From Candidatus Barnesiella excrementigallinarum (GTDB lineage Bacteria > Bacteroidota > Bacteroidia > Bacteroidales > Barnesiellaceae), in the NCBI GenBank assembly GCA_019114445.1, contig DXFL01000009.1, positions 1 through 51,256 on the forward strand: 51,256 nucleotides of DNA, given 5' to 3'. The position numbers were made by a program, and so were the translations under genes. Shown in pieces: positions 34,247 to 41,996 of the stretch. A model generated the notes under the pieces. The model did no database searches. It was not told the DNA's origin and saw nothing but the letters and a program-made list of their open reading frames with translations. Numbering within the stretch: position 1 is the first letter of the stretch; every line of letters starts with the position of its first letter.

Positions 34247-35835
34247 AACCGGTTGTATGCCTATTGCTGCTGCTTCTCTTTCCGACGGTCCTCGTGGCCG
34301 GAGAACAGCAATACCGAATATGGCTTGTCGACAAGACAGGGTCGCCCTGCTCGCTCGAAAATCCTACCGATTTCTTATCGCCCCGTGCCATTGCCCAGCG
34401 CGAAAATGAGAACATTCCCATCGACTCGACCGACTTGCCCGTCTCGACAGAATGGCTGAAACAACTCTCCGAAAGCGGCGCACGCATATTGGCCACATCG
34501 AAATGGCTGAACACCGTTACCATTGCTCTGACCGACGCCTCCCAAATATCGGCCATCGGCAACCTCCCCTTCGTCAAGGGGTATGAAGCCTTAGGCTCAC
34601 CCGTACTTACCTCCCTCTCGGTGAGGAGCCAGAAAAAACAACAAATCGAAGACGACACACCCTATGGAGATGCCACGCTGCAAATCGCCCTCCACAACGG
34701 GGACAAATTACATCAAGCAGGATTTTCGGGACAAGGCATGACCATCGCCGTCATCGATGGCGGATTTCTCCATGCCGACCGCAATCCCCGGTTCGACCAA
34801 AACCATATTGCCGGGTGGCACGATTTTGTCGACGACCAAATAGATTTCGAGCATGGCGACACTCACGGTTCGTCGGTACTATCGACCATGCTGGTCAACG
34901 ACAGCAATACATTCATAGGAACAGCACCCAAAGCCTCATATTGGCTCTTGCGGTCGGAGGATACCGCCATGGAATATCCGGCCGAAGAGGATTTTTGGGT
35001 GGCGGCTCTCGAATATGCCGACAGTTTAGGGGTAGATGTGATAACCTCGTCGCTCGGCTACTCGCAATTCGACAACCCGCAATTCGACCATTCGTGGGAA
35101 CAACTCGACGGGAAAACGGCATTCATTTCGCGCGGTGCCGCTATGGGTGTAAAAAAAGGATTGCTCATTATCGTGAGTGCCGGTAACGAACGGGCCGGCA
35201 GTTGGAAGAAGATAACCGTCCCGGCCGATGTAGATGGATTGCTTACCGTAGGAGCCGTAGATGCTCAATGCAAACCTGCCTACTTTTCGGGGTGCGGATT
35301 CACCTCCGACGATCGCATAAAACCCGACGTCGCAGGCCTCGGCGTCTCGGCCGCCACCATCGACCCCAACGGCGGGCTGTTGCCCAAAAACGGCACCTCT
35401 TTTTCTACGCCCATCATAGCCGGCCTCACCGCCTGTCTGCGGCAAGCGTTGCCCGATCTGCCGGCTCGCGAAATCATCGACCTTATCCGGCAAAACAGCT
35501 CCCAATATCTCACCCCCGACTCGCTTATGGGATACGGGATTCCCGACTTTTATGCCGCCTATCGGCAAGGGAGCGGCATTGAAACGCCCCAAACACCCGG
35601 CTCCCCGTTGCGACTTGCCTATCGTCAAGGGATCCCCATCGTAACCGTCGCAGGGTTACCGGCCAACGAGGGGGAAATTATGCTCGACATATACAATTTA
35701 GAGGGGACTATCATTCGGGAATACCGCCTCGGCGAAGGCTCCGAAGTGGTTTTACACGAACTCTCCAAAGGCATATATCTGCTGTCGGCTCGAAGTAAAA
35801 CACATTGCTGGACCAAAAAAATAAAACGGCTATGA
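34243..35835 (+). CDS. Subtilisin-family (S8) serine peptidase with T9SS C-terminal signal
   Basis: 530-aa exported protease. There is a signal peptide (MKPVVCLLLLLLFPTVLVAG), a propeptide-like region to ~155, then the S8 triad D172 (IAVIDGG), H208 (DTHGSS) and S386 (GTSFSTP). The last ~75 residues look like a type A T9SS sorting domain: VAGLPANEG, then IMLDIYNLEGTIIREY, ending LSKGIYLLSARS...TKKIKRL. It would be secreted by T9SS and processed by PorU, both encoded nearby. It overlaps mnmA and xseA by 4 nt on each side (ATGA at both ends). Confidence 0.9.
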   Translation: MKPVVCLLLLLLFPTVLVAGEQQYRIWLVDKTGSPCSLENPTDFLSPRAIAQRENENIPIDSTDLPVSTEWLKQLSESGARILATSKWLNTVTIALTDASQISAIGNLPFVKGYEALGSPVLTSLSVRSQKKQQIEDDTPYGDATLQIALHNGDKLHQAGFSGQGMTIAVIDGGFLHADRNPRFDQNHIAGWHDFVDDQIDFEHGDTHGSSVLSTMLVNDSNTFIGTAPKASYWLLRSEDTAMEYPAEEDFWVAALEYADSLGVDVITSSLGYSQFDNPQFDHSWEQLDGKTAFISRGAAMGVKKGLLIIVSAGNERAGSWKKITVPADVDGLLTVGAVDAQCKPAYFSGCGFTSDDRIKPDVAGLGVSAATIDPNGGLLPKNGTSFSTPIIAGLTACLRQALPDLPAREIIDLIRQNSSQYLTPDSLMGYGIPDFYAAYRQGSGIETPQTPGSPLRLAYRQGIPIVTVAGLPANEGEIMLDIYNLEGTIIREYRLGEGSEVVLHELSKGIYLLSARSKTHCWTKKIKRL

Positions 35836-37097
35836 CAACCGGGAGAAAAGAATTTTCGTTACTCGAACTGAACAGCTGCGTACGCACGGCCGTACAGGAA
35901 GCGCTCCCCGACCGCTATTGGGTACGCGCCGAGATAAGCGAAGCGAGAATACACGCTTCGGGACATTGCTACTTGGAGTTGATCGAGAAAGAAGAATCGA
36001 CCGGACGAACCGTTGCCAAAGCCCGTGCCACCATTTGGGCAAACATATTCAAACTGCTGCGCCCGTGGTTCGAGGAGACCACCGGACAGCTTTTTGTCCC
36101 GGGAATAAAAATTCTCATCGAAGTATCCCCGTCGTTCCACGAATTATACGGTTATAGCTTGACGGTCTACGACATCGATCCAACCTACACGCTGGGCGAC
36201 GCTGCCCGCCGACGGGCCGCCATTTTGCAACAACTTCGCGACGAAGGTGTCGCCGAGATGAACAAAGAGCTCGTTTGGCCGCTTCTGCCGCAACGGTTTG
36301 CCATCATCTCCTCTCCCTCGGCAGCCGGGTATGGCGATTTCATCAACCAACTGCAAAACAACCCTTACGGGTATAAAATATACACCGCTCTTTTCCCCGC
36401 CTCGATGCAGGGCGAACAAACCGAACAATCGATTATCAACGCCCTCGATCGCATAAACGGCTACGAACAGTTGTTCGACGGGGTCGTCATCATTCGGGGC
36501 GGAGGCGCTACGTCCGACCTGAACAGTTTCGACAGCTATCCTTTGGCTGCCAACATCGCACAATTTCCCCTGCCCATCATCACCGGGATAGGTCACGAAC
36601 GCGACGACACCGTCATCGACATGGTAGCCAATACGCGGGTAAAAACACCCACAGCCGCGGCCGAATGGATTATTGCCCGCATACACGAGGCCGATACTTG
36701 CGCCGCCACTCTCGCCCATACGATAGGCGAAGAGATTCGCAACCGCATTCTGCGGGAAAAACAGCTCCTGCAACGCACCACCTCCTCGCTGCCCCTGCTC
36801 GTCGAACGGCGCATTCTGAACGAACGGCACAAAGCCGAGTTGTGGAGCGAGCAACTGAAACACACGCTACGCACCCGCCTCGATGCCGAAAAAAGCCGGC
36901 TCGACAACATGGAGAAAACCGTACAACTGGTTTCGCCCCAATCGCTGCTCGAACGGGGGTACAGCCTCACCCTGCATAACAACAAAGTAATCAAACACGT
37001 AACCGACCTCGCCGAAGGTGAAATCATAGAGACCCTGCTGGCCGACGGAAGCGTGAAAAGCCGCGTAGAAAACATACAACCTTCGAATAATAAATAA
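35832..37097 (+). CDS. xseA: Exodeoxyribonuclease VII large subunit
   Basis: 421-aa catalytic subunit of exonuclease VII, which degrades single-stranded DNA from both ends. There is an N-terminal OB fold (FSLLELNSCVRTAVQEAL...WVRAEIS), a central nuclease domain with ISSPSAAGYGDF, VVIIRGGGATSDLNSFD and TGIGHERDDTVIDMVANTRVKTPTAAAE, then a long coiled coil. It ends LERGYSLTLHNNK. The ATG at 35832 overlaps the peptidase stop; the longer upstream reading would overlap the peptidase further. xseB follows after 7 nt. Confidence 0.96.
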   Translation: MTTGRKEFSLLELNSCVRTAVQEALPDRYWVRAEISEARIHASGHCYLELIEKEESTGRTVAKARATIWANIFKLLRPWFEETTGQLFVPGIKILIEVSPSFHELYGYSLTVYDIDPTYTLGDAARRRAAILQQLRDEGVAEMNKELVWPLLPQRFAIISSPSAAGYGDFINQLQNNPYGYKIYTALFPASMQGEQTEQSIINALDRINGYEQLFDGVVIIRGGGATSDLNSFDSYPLAANIAQFPLPIITGIGHERDDTVIDMVANTRVKTPTAAAEWIIARIHEADTCAATLAHTIGEEIRNRILREKQLLQRTTSSLPLLVERRILNERHKAELWSEQLKHTLRTRLDAEKSRLDNMEKTVQLVSPQSLLERGYSLTLHNNKVIKHVTDLAEGEIIETLLADGSVKSRVENIQPSNNK

Positions 37098-37104
37098 AAA
37101 AGAT

Positions 37105-37308
37105 ATGACCTCAAAGAGTAAACCCACCTATGCCGAAGCCGTTGCCGAATTGGAGGGCATCATCAAAAAACTCCAAAACAACGAATACGAGATAGACGAA
37201 CTGCAAAAATGCACCGCTCGCTCGCTCGAACTCTTGAAATTCTGCAAAGCAAAACTATTCGAGACCGACGAAGAGCTCCAAAAAATATTGAACGAGCTGA
37301 ACGAGTGA
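37105..37308 (+). CDS. xseB: Exodeoxyribonuclease VII small subunit
   Basis: 67-aa helical partner of XseA that wraps the coiled coil of the large subunit. The family pattern YAEAVAELEGIIKKLQNNEYEIDEL is followed by a cysteine-containing CTARSLELLKFCKAKL and an acidic end. The length is normal for XseB (60-80). It is the last gene of the mnmA-peptidase-xseAB run. Confidence 0.95.
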   Translation: MTSKSKPTYAEAVAELEGIIKKLQNNEYEIDELQKCTARSLELLKFCKAKLFETDEELQKILNELNE

Positions 37309-37386
37309 TCCCGGTATACGGCCCGGTACTCCCGCACCACCGGTGAATATATATGGGAGGATATGCCTAAAATGAAAAAAAATGTT

Positions 37387-37394
37387 TAATTTTG
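37387..37394 (+). promoter_or_regulatory. -7 box of the gltX promoter
   Basis: TAATTTTG, a perfect match, 18 nt before the first in-frame ATG of gltX at 37413. Confidence 0.65.
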
Positions 37395-37412
37395 TCGAGT
37401 TTTTCAACATAC

Positions 37413-38936
37413 ATGAATATGACCGAAAGAAAAGTCCGTGTGCGTTTCGCACCAAGCCCCACAGGCGCCTTACATATCGGCGGGGTACGTACCGCTCTCT
37501 ATAATTATCTGTTTGCCAAGCAACACCACGGCGAAATGATTTTCCGTATCGAAGATACCGACTCCCAACGATTTGTACCGGGAGCCGAAGCCTACATCAT
37601 CGAAGCCCTCGAATGGCTGGGTATCCGTTTCGACGAAGGTGTTAGCTACGGTGGCAACTACGGCCCTTACCGGCAATCGGAACGTAAAGAAATTTACCGC
37701 AAATATGTCGACCAGCTACTCGAAGCGGGCAAAGCCTATATCGCATTCGATACCCCAACCGAACTGGAAGCCAAAAGAAACGAAATAGCCAATTTCCAAT
37801 ACGACGCATCGACCCGCACACAAATGCGCAACTCATTGACCATGAGCAAAGAGGAGGTCGACAAACTCATTGCCGAAGGCACACAATATGTCGTACGGTT
37901 CAAAATAGAACCGGGCGAAGATGTCGTGGTGCACGACTTGATTCGCGGCGATGTAACCATCAACTCGTCGATTCTCGACGACAAAGTACTCTACAAATCG
38001 GCCGACAATCTGCCCACCTACCACCTCGCCAATATCGTCGACGACCATTTGATGCTCGTCTCGCACGTAATCCGCGGCGAAGAATGGCTACCTTCGGCAC
38101 CCCTGCACGTATTGCTCTACCGGGCTTTCGGCTGGGAAGATACCATGCCCCAATTTGCCCACCTGCCGCTGCTCTTGAAACCCGACGGAAAAGGAAAACT
38201 GAGCAAACGCGACGGCGACCGGCTGGGATTCCCCGTCTTCCCGCTCGAATGGCACGACCCCAAAACGGGCGAAATATCATCGGGATACCGCGAATCGGGA
38301 TATCTGCCCGAAGCCGTGGTGAACTTCCTCGCCCTGCTGGGCTGGAATCCCGGCAACGACCAAGAAATCATGTCGATGGACGAACTTATCCAACTCTTCT
38401 CGCTCGAAAAGTGCAGCAAAAGCGGCGCAAAATTCGACTACGAAAAAGGGAAATGGTTCAACCATAAATACATACAGGAGAAGAGCGACGAAGAGCTTAC
38501 CCGGTTGTTCATGCCTATCCTCCAAGAGAAAGGTATCGAAGCCGACCCCGCTACCGTAGCCCGTATCATCGGGTTGGTAAAAGGGCGTGTAAGTTTCGTG
38601 AAAGAGCTGTGGGACCAAGCGGCCTTCTTCTTTGTAGCTCCCACCAGCTACGAAGAGAAATCGGTAAAGAAACGTTGGAAAGAAGAGACCCCGGCCATCA
38701 TGCGCGAACTCATCGAAATTTTGCGCAACATGGACGATTTCTCCTCGGCCCACGCCGAACAAATCGTACTCGGCTGGATCGAACAAAACGGCTACCATTT
38801 GGGTAACGTGATGAACGCCTTCCGTCTGGCAGTCGTAGGAGAGTGCAAAGGTCCCCATATGTTCGACATTACCGAAATCATGGGCAAAGACGAAACCATC
38901 AAACGTATCGAAAGAGCCATCGAATATTTAGGTTGA
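37413..38936 (+). CDS. gltX: Glutamyl-tRNA synthetase
   Basis: 507-aa class I aminoacyl-tRNA synthetase charging tRNA-Glu. The HIGH motif is in [21 protein letters not shown] at ~10-30, and the KMSKS-type loop is KLSKRDGD at ~260. An all-helical anticodon-binding domain makes up the last third. The start is the ATG at 37413 or 37419 (MNMTERK); the earlier ORF start lies on the promoter. Its stop overlaps the next ATG (TGATG), coupling it to the unknown exported protein. Confidence 0.96.
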   Translation: MNMTERKVRVRFAPSPTGALHIGGVRTALYNYLFAKQHHGEMIFRIEDTDSQRFVPGAEAYIIEALEWLGIRFDEGVSYGGNYGPYRQSERKEIYRKYVDQLLEAGKAYIAFDTPTELEAKRNEIANFQYDASTRTQMRNSLTMSKEEVDKLIAEGTQYVVRFKIEPGEDVVVHDLIRGDVTINSSILDDKVLYKSADNLPTYHLANIVDDHLMLVSHVIRGEEWLPSAPLHVLLYRAFGWEDTMPQFAHLPLLLKPDGKGKLSKRDGDRLGFPVFPLEWHDPKTGEISSGYRESGYLPEAVVNFLALLGWNPGNDQEIMSMDELIQLFSLEKCSKSGAKFDYEKGKWFNHKYIQEKSDEELTRLFMPILQEKGIEADPATVARIIGLVKGRVSFVKELWDQAAFFFVAPTSYEEKSVKKRWKEETPAIMRELIEILRNMDDFSSAHAEQIVLGWIEQNGYHLGNVMNAFRLAVVGECKGPHMFDITEIMGKDETIKRIERAIEYLG

Positions 38937-40015
38937 TGAATCACAAGCTCACACATATTACACTTTTTATGCTCGCCTTGTGCGCTTTGCTTCCGGCAAA
39001 GGCGCAACAGGTGGCATGGAGTGTAGATATGACGGGCTTCTTCGACAACCGGGAGTTCAGCTATGCCAAAACCAAATCGCAAACCTTCTTCGGCACACGC
39101 CTCTCCCCCGAAATCGGGCTCCGCATAAACAACAGCGCAATCATGGCGGGAGCATCGTGGGTACAACCCATCGACGGCACCACCGAAAATGCCCGCATAC
39201 ACCCTACGGTGTATTACCGCTATTCGTCGCCCCGGTTCCGTATGTCGCTGGGTATGTTTCCGCGCACGCAACTGCTCGAAAACGTTCCCGCCATTTTGCA
39301 ATACGATTCACTCACCTACTACCGTCCCAATTTGGCAGGAGCCTTGTTCCAATATGTACACCACAAGGGATTCGCCGAACTTTACATCGATTGGCGACAG
39401 GTACAGACCGAACAAATTCGCGAGGCTTTCATGGCCATATTCAACGGCCGGTGGCAACCCCTGCCCTACCTCTTTGCCGGAGGCCATTTGGTCATGAACC
39501 ACTTGGCCCGTCCCCGCAATTCGAGCGACCTCTATACCGTTACCGACAACCTCATCGCCAGTCCCTACATCGGGGTCGACCTCTCCACCTGCACGCCACT
39601 CGACACGCTCACCCTCAAAGTGGGTTATCACATCAGTTTCGACAGGCTTCGCAACGTGGGCACATGGCACCACCCGCAAGGAATCCTCATCGACCTGTTG
39701 GCCGAATGGCGATTTTTGGGACTTCGCAACACCTTCTACAAAGGCGACGCACAAATGCCGCTCTATCCACAACTGGGAGCGCAACTCAATCAAGGCGATC
39801 CGTTTTACCAATCGCCCACCTACAATCGCACCGACATCTATGCCTATATCTTCCGCAAGAGCTATCTCAACTGCATAGCATCCTGCAATATACACTACAC
39901 CCCCGGTAATATCGATTTCCAACAACAACTCACGTTACGATTTTTTATCGACGATCAGGGGTGGAAAGAGCGAAAGAGTAAAATTAACCGAGGGGTTTTG
40001 AGAAACATCTTGTAA
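38936..40015 (+). CDS. Exported protein of unknown function, beta-strand rich
   Basis: 359 aa with a signal peptide (cleavage near LPAKA-QQ). I do not recognise a named family. The mature part has many alternating aromatic/polar strands (for example VYYRYSSPRFRMSLGMF and LTLKVGYHISFDRL) and could be an outer-membrane barrel or beta-sandwich. The end is basic and odd for a barrel (ERKSKINRGVLRNIL), without a terminal Phe. It is translationally coupled to gltX at its start and followed 25 nt later by kdtA, so it may serve envelope/LPS work; that is context only. Confidence 0.7.
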   Translation: MNHKLTHITLFMLALCALLPAKAQQVAWSVDMTGFFDNREFSYAKTKSQTFFGTRLSPEIGLRINNSAIMAGASWVQPIDGTTENARIHPTVYYRYSSPRFRMSLGMFPRTQLLENVPAILQYDSLTYYRPNLAGALFQYVHHKGFAELYIDWRQVQTEQIREAFMAIFNGRWQPLPYLFAGGHLVMNHLARPRNSSDLYTVTDNLIASPYIGVDLSTCTPLDTLTLKVGYHISFDRLRNVGTWHHPQGILIDLLAEWRFLGLRNTFYKGDAQMPLYPQLGAQLNQGDPFYQSPTYNRTDIYAYIFRKSYLNCIASCNIHYTPGNIDFQQQLTLRFFIDDQGWKERKSKINRGVLRNIL

Positions 40016-40040
40016 CCCCCGACAAGTGAAAAACATCGCT

Positions 40041-41276
40041 ATGAAGTTGATTTATAATTTTGGAATATATTGTTATAAACAATTAGTCGCGCTCGCCGGG
40101 ACACGAAACACCAAAGCCCAAAAACTGACACAAGGGCAAAAAGGGATTTTCGACTATTTGGAGCAAAACGTCAATCCGCAAGGAGGCTACCTGTGGATAC
40201 ACGCCTCGTCGCTCGGCGAGTTCGAACAGGGTCGCCCCTTAATCGAAACCCTAAAAAAACACCGTCCCGACACACAAATACTCCTCACATTTTTTTCGCC
40301 TTCGGGATACGAGGTTCGTAAAAACTATCCGGGTGCCGACTTGGTATGTTACCTCCCCTTCGACCTGCCGGGCAATGTGCGCCGCTTCCTCGACCTCACC
40401 AAACCCAAAAAAGCGATTTTCATCAAATACGAATTCTGGGGCAACTACCTCAACGAGCTGAAACAACGCAATATACCCACCTACATCATTTCGGCCATAT
40501 TCCGCCCCAAACAAATATTCTTCCGGGCTTACGGGGGGTATTTCCGTCGTATCCTCCGCAACTTCACCCACCTCTATATCCAAAATGAGACCTCCCGTCG
40601 CCTGCTCGCCGATATCGGTATCACCAACGTGACGATCGTGGGCGACACCCGCTTCGACCGGGTAAAGGATATACAACTTTCGGCCAAAGAATTACCGCTT
40701 GTCGAGCAATTCTCACAAGGCAAAAAAACAATCATTGCCGGCAGTTCATGGCCTAAGGACGAAGAGTTTATCATCGACTATTTCAACCGCAAAAACGAGA
40801 TAAAACTAATTATCGCCCCGCACGAGATACACGAATCGCACCTGCAATTCATCGAAAAATTGTCGAAACGGAAAACCGTACGCTATACACAAGCCACGGC
40901 CGCAGAAGTAGCCGCGTGCGACTGCCTTATTGTCGACTGCTTCGGGTTGCTCTCCTCGATCTACCGCTACGGAACGATTGCGTACGTAGGCGGAGGATTC
41001 GGTGCCGGCATTCACAACATTGCCGAAGCCGCCGTATACGGTCTACCCGTTATCTTCGGGCCGAACCATCGCCGGTTCAAGGAGGCTCATGAACTTATCG
41101 CCTGCGGAGGAGGATTCGCCATTAACCACGGCGACGAGTTTATCGCCATCGCAGACAAGCTGTTGTCCAATCCCCAACTGCTCGCCTCGACCAGCGAAAA
41201 AGCCGGCAGCTACATCGCGACCAATACCGGAGCCACCAAACGTATTCTAAAAGATCTATTCGGGATCGACGAATAA
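40041..41276 (+). CDS. kdtA: 3-deoxy-D-manno-octulosonic acid (Kdo) transferase
   Basis: 411-aa GT30 glycosyltransferase (WaaA) that adds Kdo to lipid IV-A in LPS inner-core synthesis, at the cytoplasmic face of the inner membrane. The N-domain has a hydrophobic start and HASSLGEFEQGRPLIE with the catalytic Glu. The C-domain has VGDTRFDRV, GSSWPKDE and the CMP-Kdo site GGGFGAGIHNIAEAAVYGLPVIFGP. The ATG at 40041 is preferred over the GTG at 40026 because it opens the usual hydrophobic N-terminus. It is convergent with the tyrosine-phosphatase gene; no clear terminator lies in the 43-nt gap. Confidence 0.94.
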   Translation: MKLIYNFGIYCYKQLVALAGTRNTKAQKLTQGQKGIFDYLEQNVNPQGGYLWIHASSLGEFEQGRPLIETLKKHRPDTQILLTFFSPSGYEVRKNYPGADLVCYLPFDLPGNVRRFLDLTKPKKAIFIKYEFWGNYLNELKQRNIPTYIISAIFRPKQIFFRAYGGYFRRILRNFTHLYIQNETSRRLLADIGITNVTIVGDTRFDRVKDIQLSAKELPLVEQFSQGKKTIIAGSSWPKDEEFIIDYFNRKNEIKLIIAPHEIHESHLQFIEKLSKRKTVRYTQATAAEVAACDCLIVDCFGLLSSIYRYGTIAYVGGGFGAGIHNIAEAAVYGLPVIFGPNHRRFKEAHELIACGGGFAINHGDEFIAIADKLLSNPQLLASTSEKAGSYIATNTGATKRILKDLFGIDE

Positions 41277-41319
41277 ACGCAACCGACAAAGGGAAACCAC
41301 CAAAGGAACTCGGACTTAT

Positions 41320-41811
41320 CTATCTACACAAGTTGTCGAGCAATCCTTCGCAAGCATCTTCAAGGACATTCAACACATTTTCAAACCCATCGGCTCCGCC
41401 ATAATAAGGGTCAGGAATACAATCGACCGGATAGTGCCGGCAATAATCGGTCAGACGCTGTACCTTAGCCATCTCCTCGGGGGTATCGGCCATCGAGCGC
41501 AACGTATCTATATTGTAATCGTCCATACCCAAAATCAAATCGAACCGTTCGAAATCGGAAGGCCGTACCGGGCGGCTGCGGTGTTCCAACAGATACCCTC
41601 TGCGGGCTGCATGGGCACGCATACGAGGGTCGGGCAACTCGCCGGCATGGCCGCCGTAAATCCCCGCCGAATCGACTTCAAAACGATCGGCTACACCCCG
41701 TTCCCGCACCAAATGGGAAAATACCCCTTCGGCTGCCGGTGAACGGCAAATATTCCCCAAACACACAAACAATATCTTAACAGGCTTCTTTTCGGCTCTA
41801 TCCATAACCAT
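41320..41811 (-). CDS. Low-molecular-weight protein-tyrosine phosphatase
   Basis: 163-aa LMW-PTP (from the ATG at 41811; 41805 is also possible). The phosphate-binding loop CLGNICRS has the nucleophile C17 and R23, and the general-acid Asp is in PDPYYGGADGF. In bacteria these enzymes often reverse tyrosine phosphorylation linked to capsule export, or act as low-specificity phosphatases. No kinase or polysaccharide gene neighbours it here. The longer upstream reading is rejected because the family begins right before KILFVCLGN. Confidence 0.93.
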   Translation of the reverse strand: MVMDRAEKKPVKILFVCLGNICRSPAAEGVFSHLVRERGVADRFEVDSAGIYGGHAGELPDPRMRAHAARRGYLLEHRSRPVRPSDFERFDLILGMDDYNIDTLRSMADTPEEMAKVQRLTDYCRHYPVDCIPDPYYGGADGFENVLNVLEDACEGLLDNLCR

Positions 41812-41921
41812 AATTTTACTGCAAATTAAATAAAAAGAATAACACAAAACCTTCTATATGACATTTTCATTAAAAATATAAAGTTTCTCCCAAAAAACTT
41901 TTACTTTCCATTCCTATTTTA

Positions 41922-41929
41922 TATTTTTG
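41922..41929 (+). promoter_or_regulatory. -7 box of the 964-aa repeat protein gene
   Basis: TATTTTTG, a perfect match, about 68 nt before the ATG at 41997. The region 41812-41996 holds no gene. Confidence 0.6.
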
Positions 41930-41996
41930 TTATCCTCTTGTTTAGGGGATTAAAAACAACATGATAGAATACTTAATAACTCTAAAATAAATATCT

